From NCBI GenBank assembly GCA_937958815.1, contig CALGMR010000001.1:32300-96299 (forward strand): DNA of 64,000 bases, in the 5' to 3' direction. A program made the position numbers and the translations under genes. Source of the stretch: an uncultured Rhizobiaceae group bacterium (GTDB lineage Bacteria; Pseudomonadota; Alphaproteobacteria; Rhizobiales; Rhizobiaceae). The notes under the pieces are model-generated. The model was not told the DNA's origin. It was given only the letters and a program-made list of their open reading frames with translations, and ran no database searches. This document shows, piece by piece, positions 54,684 through 62,669 of this stretch (the stretch's first letter is position 1; each line of letters begins with the position of its first letter).

Positions 54684-55010
54684 GAAAAGCTGCTTGATCG
54701 AAGAAATGTTCCATCAGCTTATACAGCGATTTCAAGAAACAAAAGGCAATTCAACCTGACAAAAAAGTCACATGAACCGGCAGAATTTCAGGAGACTATC
54801 TACATTTCGAAAGCTGGACAAACGCCCAAAAAAGTAGACCCGTCTGATTCCGAAAAATCAAACGGGCCAAACAGTCGTTCAGGGGCGATCGACGACTGTA
54901 AAACGTCGGGTTACCCAATTAAAATTAATGCAAGTACCCCGCCAATCCAAAGTCTAGCATTTTTGAGACTTTTGACTGTGAGAAAAGTCACACTTTCGAT
55001 TTCCCATACG
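54684..55010. other. 327-bp intergenic region with a terminator hairpin and no gene
   Basis: No open frame with a credible RBS was found in either strand. It must hold the promoter of the leftward MoxR operon and the end of the LysE transcript; the latter has a clear hairpin at 54830-54866. A smaller repeat (CGACG near 54888 and CGTCG near 54902) lies to its right. Confidence 0.6.
54830..54866 (-). terminator. Rho-independent terminator after the LysE-family gene
   Basis: CCCGTCTGATT at 54839-54849 pairs with AATCAAACGGG at 54856-54866 (11 positions, one mismatch). On the minus strand the hairpin is followed by TCTACTTTTTTGG. It lies about 145 nt past the LysE stop. Confidence 0.7.
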
Positions 55011-55607
55011 TCACGTCCGCAGCATGGGCCAAAGAGAAACCACCAAAGCCAATGCCATTATGGTGTTGAATAACTTGAGTTTTTTAGGATCTTTCAACAA
55101 GTCACGCATCGCGGTTCCAAATCCAGCCCAAATAGAAACTGATGGAAAATTGACGAAACAGAATGCAAAAACGACAATCAGGACGTTGAGCGCATAGTTC
55201 CCTTCCGTCGTATAAGTGGCCATTGCAGTTGCTGCCATAACCCAGGCTTTGGGGTTCACCCATTGAAACAATGCAGCGGCCAAAAACGTCATTGGGCGCG
55301 CTTCACCGGATTTGATCTCCACTGGACCGGAATTGTAAATTTTCCACGCCAACCAAAGCATATAGGCACCGCCTGCGGCTTTAATGGCTACAAATATTGG
55401 GGGGTATTGCTTCAAAATGACGCCCAAACCCGCTCCTACAGCACCAAGCAAAATGCCAAACCCGAACGCAATGCCAAACATGTGCGGCACAGTGCGGCGC
55501 AAACCAAAATTAACACCGGACGAAAAGAGCATAATGTTGTTAGGCCCGGGCGTCACAGAAGACACAAAGGAAAAAATCAACAATGCCGAAAATGTGGCCA
55601 GTGTCAT
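55011..55607 (-). CDS. LysE/RhtB-family amino acid exporter
   Basis: The 198-residue protein has six membrane segments. LLIFSFVSSVTPGPNNIMLF near the N-terminus has the diagnostic TPGPNN, and AALFQWVNPKAWVMAATAMA the conserved NPKAW. ANVPSVSIWAGFG-like NFPSVSIWAGFGTAMRDLL follows. It should export an amino acid or homoserine-type compound. It lies just downstream of the lipoprotein gene on the same strand (28 bp), so the ilv operon transcript could run into it. Confidence 0.88.
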   Translation of the reverse strand: MTLATFSALLIFSFVSSVTPGPNNIMLFSSGVNFGLRRTVPHMFGIAFGFGILLGAVGAGLGVILKQYPPIFVAIKAAGGAYMLWLAWKIYNSGPVEIKSGEARPMTFLAAALFQWVNPKAWVMAATAMATYTTEGNYALNVLIVVFAFCFVNFPSVSIWAGFGTAMRDLLKDPKKLKLFNTIMALALVVSLWPMLRT

Positions 55608-55635
55608 CGCATCGTCATTTCATCACGACCTTCAT

Positions 55636-56382
55636 TCAATCCGCTGGCTGAAAAAGGGTTTCTTGCAGATGTTTGGCATACACACACATATCGTCGTCGG
55701 TGTCGTCGGCACAAGCTTTGGCCAAACTCTGTTTTGATAAATTCATGTCTTTTTCAACCCCCTGCCCGCGGCCATAAGCTTGCCCCAACATGACGCAGCC
55801 CCACCCATCCTCGTCTTCGCACCCTTTCTGAAACAGTGCGAACGTGCAGGCATAAAGGCTGGCCGCAGCGGACTGAGACAGCGGATCTGCCTCTGTTGGA
55901 TAGTTTAACAATCCGCCCCCTCGATTTGTACATCCAGACCCACTACCCGTGGCACAGGCCAGCGCATAAGCTTTGCGCCCTGGAATAACGCCTATCTGTT
56001 TGTCGGTACCAACCGTTTCTAGCGCCTGTGCCAGAGACAAACATGCGTCAGTACCGCCATCCAGACAGATCGACAAACACAGTTCAGGTGTGAACGCACA
56101 CAGATGCTGATCTAACTCTTCTTGACCCAAAATCGCATTCGCAGCGCTGATCATGAGCGACTTTTCTTTTCCAAAATGAGCGGCCGGACATTGCCTAAAA
56201 TAGGTGTTGAATTTTTTGCTTTTGTTTACCTGTTTTGCAACCGCGCGAAGAGCTTCGATTTTCTTCGCGCCATCTTCCATACGTTCTTTTACTTGCTCTT
56301 CAATATTGGCGAATTCGCCGATCTCGTTGCAACCCACAAGGGTCAATCCGATGAATGCAAGAAAAAGCAAACGCAACTTCAT
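55636..56382 (-). CDS. Cys-rich lipoprotein with Sel1-like repeats
   Basis: I start at ATG 56382 (248 residues), which overlaps the ilvN stop as TGATG. The N-terminus LLFLAFIGLTLVGCNEIGEF is a lipoprotein signal with lipobox LVGC, so the mature protein is acylated at Cys18. Ten or more cysteines recur in helical-repeat contexts, for example DGGTDACLSLAQALETVGTD, KAYALACATGSGSGCTNRGG, and GCEDEDGWGCVMLGQAYGRG, resembling Cys-paired Sel1 repeats like those of HcpA-type proteins. Function unknown; a periplasmic protein-binding role is likely. Confidence 0.72.
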   Translation of the reverse strand: MKLRLLFLAFIGLTLVGCNEIGEFANIEEQVKERMEDGAKKIEALRAVAKQVNKSKKFNTYFRQCPAAHFGKEKSLMISAANAILGQEELDQHLCAFTPELCLSICLDGGTDACLSLAQALETVGTDKQIGVIPGRKAYALACATGSGSGCTNRGGGLLNYPTEADPLSQSAAASLYACTFALFQKGCEDEDGWGCVMLGQAYGRGQGVEKDMNLSKQSLAKACADDTDDDMCVYAKHLQETLFQPAD

Positions 56383-56978
56383 CACATGCCCTCCACACCT
56401 CGGTTCATCGCAGCAATGCCAGTACGGCAAACTTCCACAAGGCCCAATGGGGTGAGAATGGATATAAATTGCTCAACCTTTTGCTGGCGGCCTGTGATCT
56501 CAAAAATGAAATGACCTGTCGTTGCATCCGTCACTGTTGCGCCAAAGGCTTCTGCCAAGCGCAAAGCTTCCACGCGGTCATTGCCTGTGCCTGCAACCTT
56601 CACCAGGGCAAGCTCTCTCTCCAATGGTTTTTCATACCCTTTGGAATGGGCGACCATAGTGAGATCAACGACGCGGTGCACTGGCACCATGCGCTCAAGC
56701 TGCCGCTTGATTTGTTCCAGCACTTTGGGCGTGCCTTTAGATATGATCGTAATGCGTGATAGATGACGCTCATGCTCGGTTTCAGAAACAGTGAGGCTCT
56801 CGATATTGTACCCGCGCCCAGAAAACAGGCCAATCACACGCGCCAGAACGCCGCTTTCATTGTCGACAAGAACTGACAACGTGTGCTGCACAATCACTTC
56901 TTTGTTTTCCGCAATAAAATAGGCTGACGCAGGCGGAGCCATCACCGGCTTGTTTTGATTTTGAATCTCTTTGGCCAT
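56382..56978 (-). CDS. ilvN: Acetolactate synthase small subunit
   Basis: At 198 residues it has the ACT domain near residues 30-105 (VLVDNESGVLARVIGLFSGR, YNIESLTVSETEHERHLSRI, with the valine-binding Asn/Gly positions kept) and the second domain AEAFGATVTDATTGHFIFEI with QQKVEQFISILTPLGLVEVC. The family name ilvH is also used. It gives the large subunit full activity and valine feedback control. Here a DMT transporter gene stands between the two subunits' genes. Confidence 0.93.
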   Translation of the reverse strand: MAKEIQNQNKPVMAPPASAYFIAENKEVIVQHTLSVLVDNESGVLARVIGLFSGRGYNIESLTVSETEHERHLSRITIISKGTPKVLEQIKRQLERMVPVHRVVDLTMVAHSKGYEKPLERELALVKVAGTGNDRVEALRLAEAFGATVTDATTGHFIFEITGRQQKVEQFISILTPLGLVEVCRTGIAAMNRGVEGM

Positions 56979-56984
56979 AATTCT

Positions 56985-57890
56985 CTATACACCTTTGTTT
57001 ATAGATATAATTTCTCGTTTGGGACGCCGGCGCGCCAAGGCTACTCCGACAAGAATAATCATCAGAGCGATTGCGCCATTGGCGGGCAACACTTCTCCTA
57101 AGAATAAAATTGCAAACAACACGCCGAAGAGCGGAACCAAAAAATTGATTTGCGACAGAAAAGAAGCACTCGTTGTACGCACAAGATAAATCACCAACAC
57201 AGCGCCCAGCGCGGTTGGCATGACACCCGTATAAATCGTGGCCGCCCATTCCCCGGTTGATGCTGAGATTGCGCTCAGGTCTTCCAACAGAAGCATGGGG
57301 AAAGACAAAGCCAATGCAGCAACCATGAAAGAGGCCGCAGATTGTTGCCAGGGCATACCGACCAATTGTTTGGTAACAATCGCATTCACACCATAACTCA
57401 TTGCAGCCAGAATGATGGCGTATTGGCGAACACTTTGATCTGCCAAGCTCATCAATTTATCCGGGCCAAACAACACGACGATCACAACCAATGCAATCGC
57501 GAACCCGACAACAGAAAACCGGTTTGGTTTCTCGTCTTGTGTAAACACTTGGGCGAGAAACAGAGTAAAAAGCGGCATTGAAGCCATCAGGATTGCCGCC
57601 AATCCGGCATCGACGCTTTGTTGCCCCCAAGCCAGAAGTGAAAACGGCAGTGTGTGCCCGAAAAATGCTGATGCAAACAACGGTATCCAAATACGTCCTT
57701 TGGGGAACCATTTTCGTGCAGCGAGCATGATGGCCACCAACAAAGCTGCTGCAACGGCCAAACGGAATGAAACGACAAACATCGGCGGCAAGGATTGCAA
57801 CGATATTTTGGTCATCATGAAGTTAGACCCAAATACCGCAGCAAGAATCACCAACATCACATAATCCGTAAGTGAAAATTTGTTTTCCAT
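56985..57890 (-). CDS. EamA-family (DMT) transporter inside the ilv operon
   Basis: The 301-residue protein has ten membrane segments with duplicated EamA halves: DYVMLVILAAVFGSNFMMTK and RQYAIILAAMSYGVNAIVTK. AILFLGEVLPANGAIALMII closes the second. It ends with a basic tail, ARRRPKREIISINKGV. It lies 6 bp upstream of ilvN and 25 bp downstream of ilvI, so it must be expressed with them. A branched-chain amino acid or keto-acid export role is suggested by context only. Confidence 0.85.
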   Translation of the reverse strand: MENKFSLTDYVMLVILAAVFGSNFMMTKISLQSLPPMFVVSFRLAVAAALLVAIMLAARKWFPKGRIWIPLFASAFFGHTLPFSLLAWGQQSVDAGLAAILMASMPLFTLFLAQVFTQDEKPNRFSVVGFAIALVVIVVLFGPDKLMSLADQSVRQYAIILAAMSYGVNAIVTKQLVGMPWQQSAASFMVAALALSFPMLLLEDLSAISASTGEWAATIYTGVMPTALGAVLVIYLVRTTSASFLSQINFLVPLFGVLFAILFLGEVLPANGAIALMIILVGVALARRRPKREIISINKGV

Positions 57891-57914
57891 ACCCGCAAGA
57901 CACCGTGCTTTGGT

Positions 57915-59708
57915 TTAAACCAAAGCTTTGCCTTTCTCATCAATTGCTGAGCCAACGGCTTCATCAGTCGCTTCATCGGGCAACAACATTTCGTTGTGCG
58001 CTTTGCCTGAAGGGATCATCGGGAAGCAGTTTGCCAAGGCAACGATGCAGCAATCAAAAATGACTGGCCCTGGTGTCTCAATCATCTCTTTGATTGCAGC
58101 ATCCAATTCACTTGGCTTTGTGCAGCGGATACCAGTCGCGCCATAGGCTTCAGCAAGTTTGACGAAATCAGGCATTGCCTCGGTATAGGAGTTCGACAAG
58201 CGGTTGCCGTGAAGCAATTGCTGCCACTGGCGCACCATTCCCATATATTCGTTGTTCAGGATCATGATTTTGATCGGCGCACCATGTTGCATGGCGGAAG
58301 ACATTTCCTGAATGTTCATCTGCACTGAGGCATCGCCTGCCACACAAACAACCAGTGAATCAGGATGGGCGATCTGCACGCCCATGGCCGCTGGCAGGCC
58401 GTAACCCATCGTTCCAAGACCACCAGACGTCATCCAGTGGTTTGGTTCTTCAAAATCGAAATACTGTGCAGCCCACATTTGGTGCTGCCCAACCTCGGTT
58501 GTGATGTAGGTGTCATGGCCTTTCGTCATGGCATTCAAGCGCTCAATGGCGAGTTGAGGCATAATCACATCTTGGCTTGGCTTGTAGGAAAGTGATTTAC
58601 GGGCGCGCCATTTATCAATTTGGGCCCACCAAGCTTTCATATCTGCCTCTGACGGCTGTTCAGAATGGGCACGCCACAAACGCACCATATCTTCCAACAC
58701 ATGCTCAACATCACCAATAATCGGTACATCGGCATGAACAACTTTGTTGATGGAAGAAGCATCCACATCGATATGAATAATCTTGGCGTCTGGCGCAAAG
58801 GCATCCAACCGACCTGTAATGCGGTCATCAAAGCGCGCACCAATACAAATCATAACATCGCAGCCATGCATGGTCATGTTGGCTTCATATGTGCCGTGCA
58901 TGCCCAACATACCCAACCAATTGTCACCACTTGCCGGATAACATCCGAGCCCCATCAAAGTTGACGTGATGGGGAAGTTGGTCAGCTTCACCAGTTCCCG
59001 CAACAAACGGGTCGCATCATCACCAGAATTGACAACACCACCGCCAGAATAAATGACCGGCTTCTTAGCAGATGCCATAAGCGCAACGGCTTCCTTGATC
59101 TTTTCAAGGTCACCAGAAAGCTTGGGCTGATAATGAGCTTGATCAAACGCGGAAGGTGGATGGTACATACCAGTTGCGAACTGCACATCCTTTGGAACAT
59201 CAATCACAACAGGCCCAGGGCGCCCATGGGTCGCCACGTGGAATGCTTCATGAAGAATTGCAGCAAGATCGTTCACATCACTCACAAGCCAGTTGTGCTT
59301 TGTACAAGGGCGCGTAATGCCGACGGTGTCACATTCCTGAAAAGCATCAGACCCAATCAAAGGTGTTGGCACCTGACCTGTGATGCAAACCAGCGGAATG
59401 GAATCCATCAAGGCATCCTGCAGCGGTGTCACCGTGTTTGTGGCCCCAGGGCCAGATGTTACCAAAACAACGCCGGGCTTGCCTGTCGAGCGGGCATAAC
59501 CTTCCGCAGCATGCCCTGCCCCCTGTTCATGACGCACCAAAATGTGGCGCACCTGCTCTTGTTGATGCAATTCATCGTAGATGGGAAGAACTGCGCCACC
59601 TGGATACCCAAACAAATCGGTTACACCATTGTCGATCAATGCCTGCACCACCATTTCAGCGCCAGTCATCTCTCGTGAGCCAGTTTCTGTCTTCGATGTC
59701 TTGGTCAT
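57915..59708 (-). CDS. ilvI: Acetolactate synthase large subunit
   Basis: This 597-residue ThDP enzyme has GYPGGAVLPIYDELHQQEQV and RHEQGAGHAAEGYARSTGKP (with the catalytic Glu), VLVTSGPGATNTVTPLQDAL, FQECDTVGITRPCTKHNWLV, and the cofactor motif VVCVAGDASVQMNIQEMSSA. The ThDP segment has GDAS in place of the commoner GDGS, followed by NNEYMGMVRQWQ. It condenses pyruvate to acetolactate or with 2-oxobutyrate. The leader peptide and attenuator upstream govern it. The alternative name ilvB is used for orthologues. Confidence 0.95.
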   Translation of the reverse strand: MTKTSKTETGSREMTGAEMVVQALIDNGVTDLFGYPGGAVLPIYDELHQQEQVRHILVRHEQGAGHAAEGYARSTGKPGVVLVTSGPGATNTVTPLQDALMDSIPLVCITGQVPTPLIGSDAFQECDTVGITRPCTKHNWLVSDVNDLAAILHEAFHVATHGRPGPVVIDVPKDVQFATGMYHPPSAFDQAHYQPKLSGDLEKIKEAVALMASAKKPVIYSGGGVVNSGDDATRLLRELVKLTNFPITSTLMGLGCYPASGDNWLGMLGMHGTYEANMTMHGCDVMICIGARFDDRITGRLDAFAPDAKIIHIDVDASSINKVVHADVPIIGDVEHVLEDMVRLWRAHSEQPSEADMKAWWAQIDKWRARKSLSYKPSQDVIMPQLAIERLNAMTKGHDTYITTEVGQHQMWAAQYFDFEEPNHWMTSGGLGTMGYGLPAAMGVQIAHPDSLVVCVAGDASVQMNIQEMSSAMQHGAPIKIMILNNEYMGMVRQWQQLLHGNRLSNSYTEAMPDFVKLAEAYGATGIRCTKPSELDAAIKEMIETPGPVIFDCCIVALANCFPMIPSGKAHNEMLLPDEATDEAVGSAIDEKGKALV

Positions 59709-59726
59709 AGTTCTTCTCTTTTGTTT

Positions 59727-59744
59727 CGATCGCTTCGGCGATCG
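59727..59744 (-). promoter_or_regulatory. UUCG-type hairpin between attenuator and ilvI
   Basis: A perfect 7-bp inverted repeat, CGATCGC at 59727-59733 and GCGATCG at 59738-59744, surrounds TTCG. It lies about 20 bases before the ilvI ATG, next to the RBS (AAGAGAAG). It has no U-run in the gene direction, so it is not a terminator; it may stabilise the processed mRNA or help expose the RBS. Confidence 0.4.
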
Positions 59745-59789
59745 ATTTCCCTAATGTGAATTCAAAACACTCTTTTCAATTCAGCCAAT

Positions 59790-59811
59790 AAAAAAGGCCC
59801 CCGAAGGAGCC
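59790..59811 (-). terminator. ilv attenuator terminator
   Basis: On the minus strand GGCTCC (59811-59806) pairs with GGGGCC (59801-59796), with one G-U pair, over a short loop, and is directly followed by a run of six T (59795-59790). It lies between the leader peptide and ilvI. Confidence 0.85.
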
Positions 59812-59815
59812 TGAC

Positions 59816-59860
59816 GCGCGTTAGCATTCATGGTGGTTTCAAACCATCATGCCAACGCGC
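59816..59860 (-). promoter_or_regulatory. ilv leader pause hairpin
   Basis: GCGCGTTGGCAT (59860-59849) pairs with ATGCTAACGCGC (59827-59816), 12 positions with one G-U pair, and the inner segment ATGGTTT/AAACCA extends it. It overlaps the last leader codons and the leader stop, as the 1:2 pause structure does in classical attenuators. Ribosome stalling on the Ile/Leu/Val codons would open it and let the right arm compete with the terminator. Confidence 0.75.
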
Positions 59861-59889
59861 CTAATCACCACCACTAGAATATCAAACAT
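59839..59889 (-). CDS. ilv leader peptide (16 residues, Val/Ile/Leu-rich)
   Basis: An ATG at 59889, with AGGGATAG nine bases upstream, opens a 16-codon frame MFDILVVVIRRVGMMV ending at TGA 59841-59839. Eight of the sixteen codons are Ile, Leu or Val, and six are consecutive from codon 4. Such a leader just before a hairpin and a U-run terminator, upstream of ilvI, is the standard set-up of transcription attenuation by branched-chain amino acid supply. Confidence 0.88.
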   Translation of the reverse strand: MFDILVVVIRRVGMMV

Positions 59890-59917
59890 GTGTTCTATCC
59901 CTAAATTCTTGCCAACA

Positions 59918-59946
59918 CTCTATGCACCAGTTGGGAATTGCGTCAA
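59918..59946 (-). promoter_or_regulatory. Candidate promoter of the ilv leader
   Basis: On the minus strand TTGACG at 59946-59941 is followed after 17 bases by ATAGAG at 59923-59918, a good -35 and a weak -10. The transcript would start about 20 bases before the leader ATG. It sits just past the stop of the diguanylate cyclase gene. Confidence 0.5.
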
Positions 59947-59972
59947 CCGCTTAAAGCGCCAATTTTCAAATT

Positions 59973-60755
59973 TCAGCTCTTTGTCATGCAAACTCTATTG
60001 CGACCTTCACTTTTTGCTCTGTAAAGTTGCTGATCTGAAGCTTTTGAAAGCTGCTTGCTGGTGGAATAACCCTCAATGGTCGTCGCCACGCCAATCGAAA
60101 TCGTGGGCTGCAACATGACATCACCAACATCGATTTCAAGATTTGCAACCATACGGCAAATACGCTGGGCAAACGGTTGAATTTGGTCCAATTGAGTAAA
60201 AGGCGCGACAATACAAAATTCCTCGCCACCTGTACGTGCCACAATGTCGTGTTTGCGTGTCAGGCGTTTCAGCCCTTTTGCAAGTTCCACCAGAACCTTA
60301 TCGCCAGCATCATGACCAAAATTATCATTGACCTGCTTGAAATGATCCAAATCCAATGTGAGAAGCGCAAGAGGGGCATCTGTTCCAACGAACTGACGCA
60401 TATATTCCTTCAATCCATCTTCAAAATATCTGCGATTGTACAAACCCGTCAGTGGATCAGTAACGGCAGCCAATTCAAGTTGAGCGGTACGTTCGGAAGT
60501 CGCCATATCGTTGCTGTATGTGCGTCGCAACAAAGGCATTGCCCCAAACAACCCATAAACCAGAGTCGCCATCATAATCATCAGGGCAATGTGAACCCAG
60601 TTGAGGTAACCTATAACCGGCATTGAAACTGCACCAGATAACCCATTGGTCTGCCCAATTGCGAAACTGGCCACAGCAACGCTGGCAATCACACCAGCTG
60701 CGTAAATCCAATACGCGGTGTTTGCGACTTTTCTCATTGGCTCCGCTGGATCCAA
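59973..60755 (-). CDS. Diguanylate cyclase with two membrane segments and GGDEF domain
   Basis: The 260-residue protein has an N-terminal pair of hydrophobic helices (VIASVAVASFAIGQ; IALMIMMATLVYGLFG), then a GGDEF domain from about residue 95: DPLTGLYNRRYFEDGLKEYM, LTLDLDHFKQVNDNFGHDAG, and TGGEEFCIVAP near residue 175. The GGEEF variant is active in known enzymes. RKHD lies five residues before GGEEF, the RxxD inhibitory I-site, so product feedback is expected. No separate sensor domain is visible. c-di-GMP made here could control the nearby EPS locus, but that is inference. Confidence 0.88.
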   Translation of the reverse strand: MDPAEPMRKVANTAYWIYAAGVIASVAVASFAIGQTNGLSGAVSMPVIGYLNWVHIALMIMMATLVYGLFGAMPLLRRTYSNDMATSERTAQLELAAVTDPLTGLYNRRYFEDGLKEYMRQFVGTDAPLALLTLDLDHFKQVNDNFGHDAGDKVLVELAKGLKRLTRKHDIVARTGGEEFCIVAPFTQLDQIQPFAQRICRMVANLEIDVGDVMLQPTISIGVATTIEGYSTSKQLSKASDQQLYRAKSEGRNRVCMTKS

Positions 60756-60854
60756 TACACAGCAATTTCGTCTAAATTTAACAAGCTTGCGATCCCCTCG
60801 AAGCGCGCACCCAGTACGTTAAAGAAAAGTTAGATGAAAATAATAAACGGAACG

Positions 60855-61751
60855 CTAACTTGGTTCAGATTTAGATATGCTTGACCACTCGGTTTTTAAC
60901 TGCCCTCGAAACCACGTGGATTGTCTTTTGGCATATTGGCGTGTTGCAGCTCTAATCTTTTCAATGACGCCTTCGTATGCCAGCTGCCCTGAAAGAAATT
61001 GAGATATTTCTTTGACCCCAATAGCACGCATAACCGACAGTTCACTCGACAATTCATACGTCAAAAGTTTGCGCACTTCTTCAACCGCCCCTTCTTCCAT
61101 CATTTTTACAGTCCGCGCATTGATACGTTCGTGCAAAACCGGGCGATCCGGCATCACCAGATAGCGTTCAACAGATTTTGCATCCAGCAATGGTTTGGTG
61201 TCTGGCTGGTCTTGAAACGACTTTAGAGATCGCCCCGTGGTTAAGAACACTTCCAGCGCACGGGCAATGCGTTGACCATCGCTTGGCCTCAAAAGGGCAG
61301 CGCCCTCTGGGTCTTTTGACGCAAGTTCCGCGTGAAGCAATTCACTGCCTCTGTCCAGCAGCCTGTTTCGAACATCTGAGCGAATGTCTGGTGGAATATC
61401 AGGCACTTGTGCCAACCCATGTTCAAGCCCGCGAAAATATAGGCCTGTTCCGCCGACAAATATTGCCGTCTTACCTCGGCTCCATATTTCATTTGCAACA
61501 CGTTCAGCATCCGCCATCCATATGGCCACCGAAGACGGGCCTTCCAACGGTGTGGTTCCATACAAATGATGGGGAACTCTCGCCAAGTCAGCTTCGTTTG
61601 GACGCGCAGTCAAAACCCGCAAAACAGGAAATATCTGCATGGAATCTGTGTTGATAATTTCACCATCATGGGTCTCAGCCAGTTCCAAAGCGAAGTTGGA
61701 CTTGCCGCTGGCGGTTGGCCCCGCTATCAAAATGGCATCTGGTTTATTCAA
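60855..61751 (-). CDS. miaA: tRNA dimethylallyltransferase
   Basis: The 298-residue protein has ILIAGPTASGKSNFALELAE (P-loop), GEIINTDSMQIFPVLRVLTA (substrate motif), FVGGTGLYFRGLEHGLAQVP and RATRQYAKRQSTWFRGQL near the C-terminus. It adds dimethylallyl to A37 of tRNAs reading U-starting codons. The start is a TTG at 61751 with GAGGG four bases before it; no ATG or GTG fits the N-terminus. It is divergent from serB with only 27 bp between start codons. Confidence 0.93.
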   Translation of the reverse strand: MNKPDAILIAGPTASGKSNFALELAETHDGEIINTDSMQIFPVLRVLTARPNEADLARVPHHLYGTTPLEGPSSVAIWMADAERVANEIWSRGKTAIFVGGTGLYFRGLEHGLAQVPDIPPDIRSDVRNRLLDRGSELLHAELASKDPEGAALLRPSDGQRIARALEVFLTTGRSLKSFQDQPDTKPLLDAKSVERYLVMPDRPVLHERINARTVKMMEEGAVEEVRKLLTYELSSELSVMRAIGVKEISQFLSGQLAYEGVIEKIRAATRQYAKRQSTWFRGQLKTEWSSISKSEPS

Positions 61752-61778
61752 ATCACCCTCGAAATCCGATGAGACCCA

Positions 61779-62669
61779 ATGACGTCTTCTGAACGCGTTT
61801 TAACGCTCGTTTCCAACCCCGCAACCCCTTGTTTGACAGCGGAGATTGCCGATCGCGTTCGCAATCTGTCAAAAGCCCGAGCTGTTTATGCACTTGCAGA
61901 CGGTATTGCATGCGATATTCCGCTCCCGTTGGGAAAGGAAATCACTGCCGATGACGTTGAAATGTGTCTTGATGGCAGTCCCATTGATTTCGTCATTCAA
62001 GATGCGGATTTTCGGCGCAAGAAGGTTCTGCTTGCGGATATGGATTCCACACTTATTCAGCAAGAGTGCATCGATGAATTGGCAGATGAAGCCGGAGTTG
62101 GTGAAAGAGTAGCTGACATCACGGCCCGTGCCATGCGCGGCGAGCTGGAATTCGATTCTGCATTGCGTGAACGCGTTGGACTTCTCAAAGGTCTAGATGA
62201 AAGCATCTTCGACCAAGTTATTGAAAAACGCATCACACTTATGCCAGGCGGAAAAGAGCTTGTAGCAACCATGAAGAAAAACGGCGCCTATTGCGCTTTG
62301 GTCTCTGGTGGATTTGTTCAATTCACGTCAAAAATCGCAAGCGTGTTGGGGTTTGATGAAAACCGCGCCAACACATTTGAAATTGAAAATGGCAAACTCA
62401 CAGGCAATGTTATCCCGCCAATCTTGGGAAAGGAAGCCAAAGTCGAAGCGTTAAACGATGTCACAGCAAAGCTCGGATTGACCGCTGATGATGTCATCTC
62501 GGTTGGCGATGGTGCAAATGACTTGGGAATGCTGGAACTGGCAGGCAGCGGTGTCGCGCTTCACGCCAAACCCATCGTAGCCCAGCAAGCCCAATTTAAA
62601 ATCGACCATGGCGACCTGACAGCCCTGCTTTATATTCAAGGGTATCGCAAAACCGACTTTGTAACATGA
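61779..62669 (+). CDS. serB: Phosphoserine phosphatase
   Basis: This 296-residue HAD enzyme has VLLADMDSTLIQQECIDELA near residue 85 (DMDST, nucleophile Asp), GAYCALVSGGFVQFTSKIAS (motif II with Ser) and ISVGDGANDLGMLELAGSGV (motif IV) with Lys in GKEAKVEALND. The N-terminal ~75 residues are the small ACT-like part seen in alphaproteobacterial SerB. It completes serine synthesis from 3-phosphoserine. The stop overlaps the following GNAT gene by 4 bp. Confidence 0.93.
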   Translation: MTSSERVLTLVSNPATPCLTAEIADRVRNLSKARAVYALADGIACDIPLPLGKEITADDVEMCLDGSPIDFVIQDADFRRKKVLLADMDSTLIQQECIDELADEAGVGERVADITARAMRGELEFDSALRERVGLLKGLDESIFDQVIEKRITLMPGGKELVATMKKNGAYCALVSGGFVQFTSKIASVLGFDENRANTFEIENGKLTGNVIPPILGKEAKVEALNDVTAKLGLTADDVISVGDGANDLGMLELAGSGVALHAKPIVAQQAQFKIDHGDLTALLYIQGYRKTDFVT

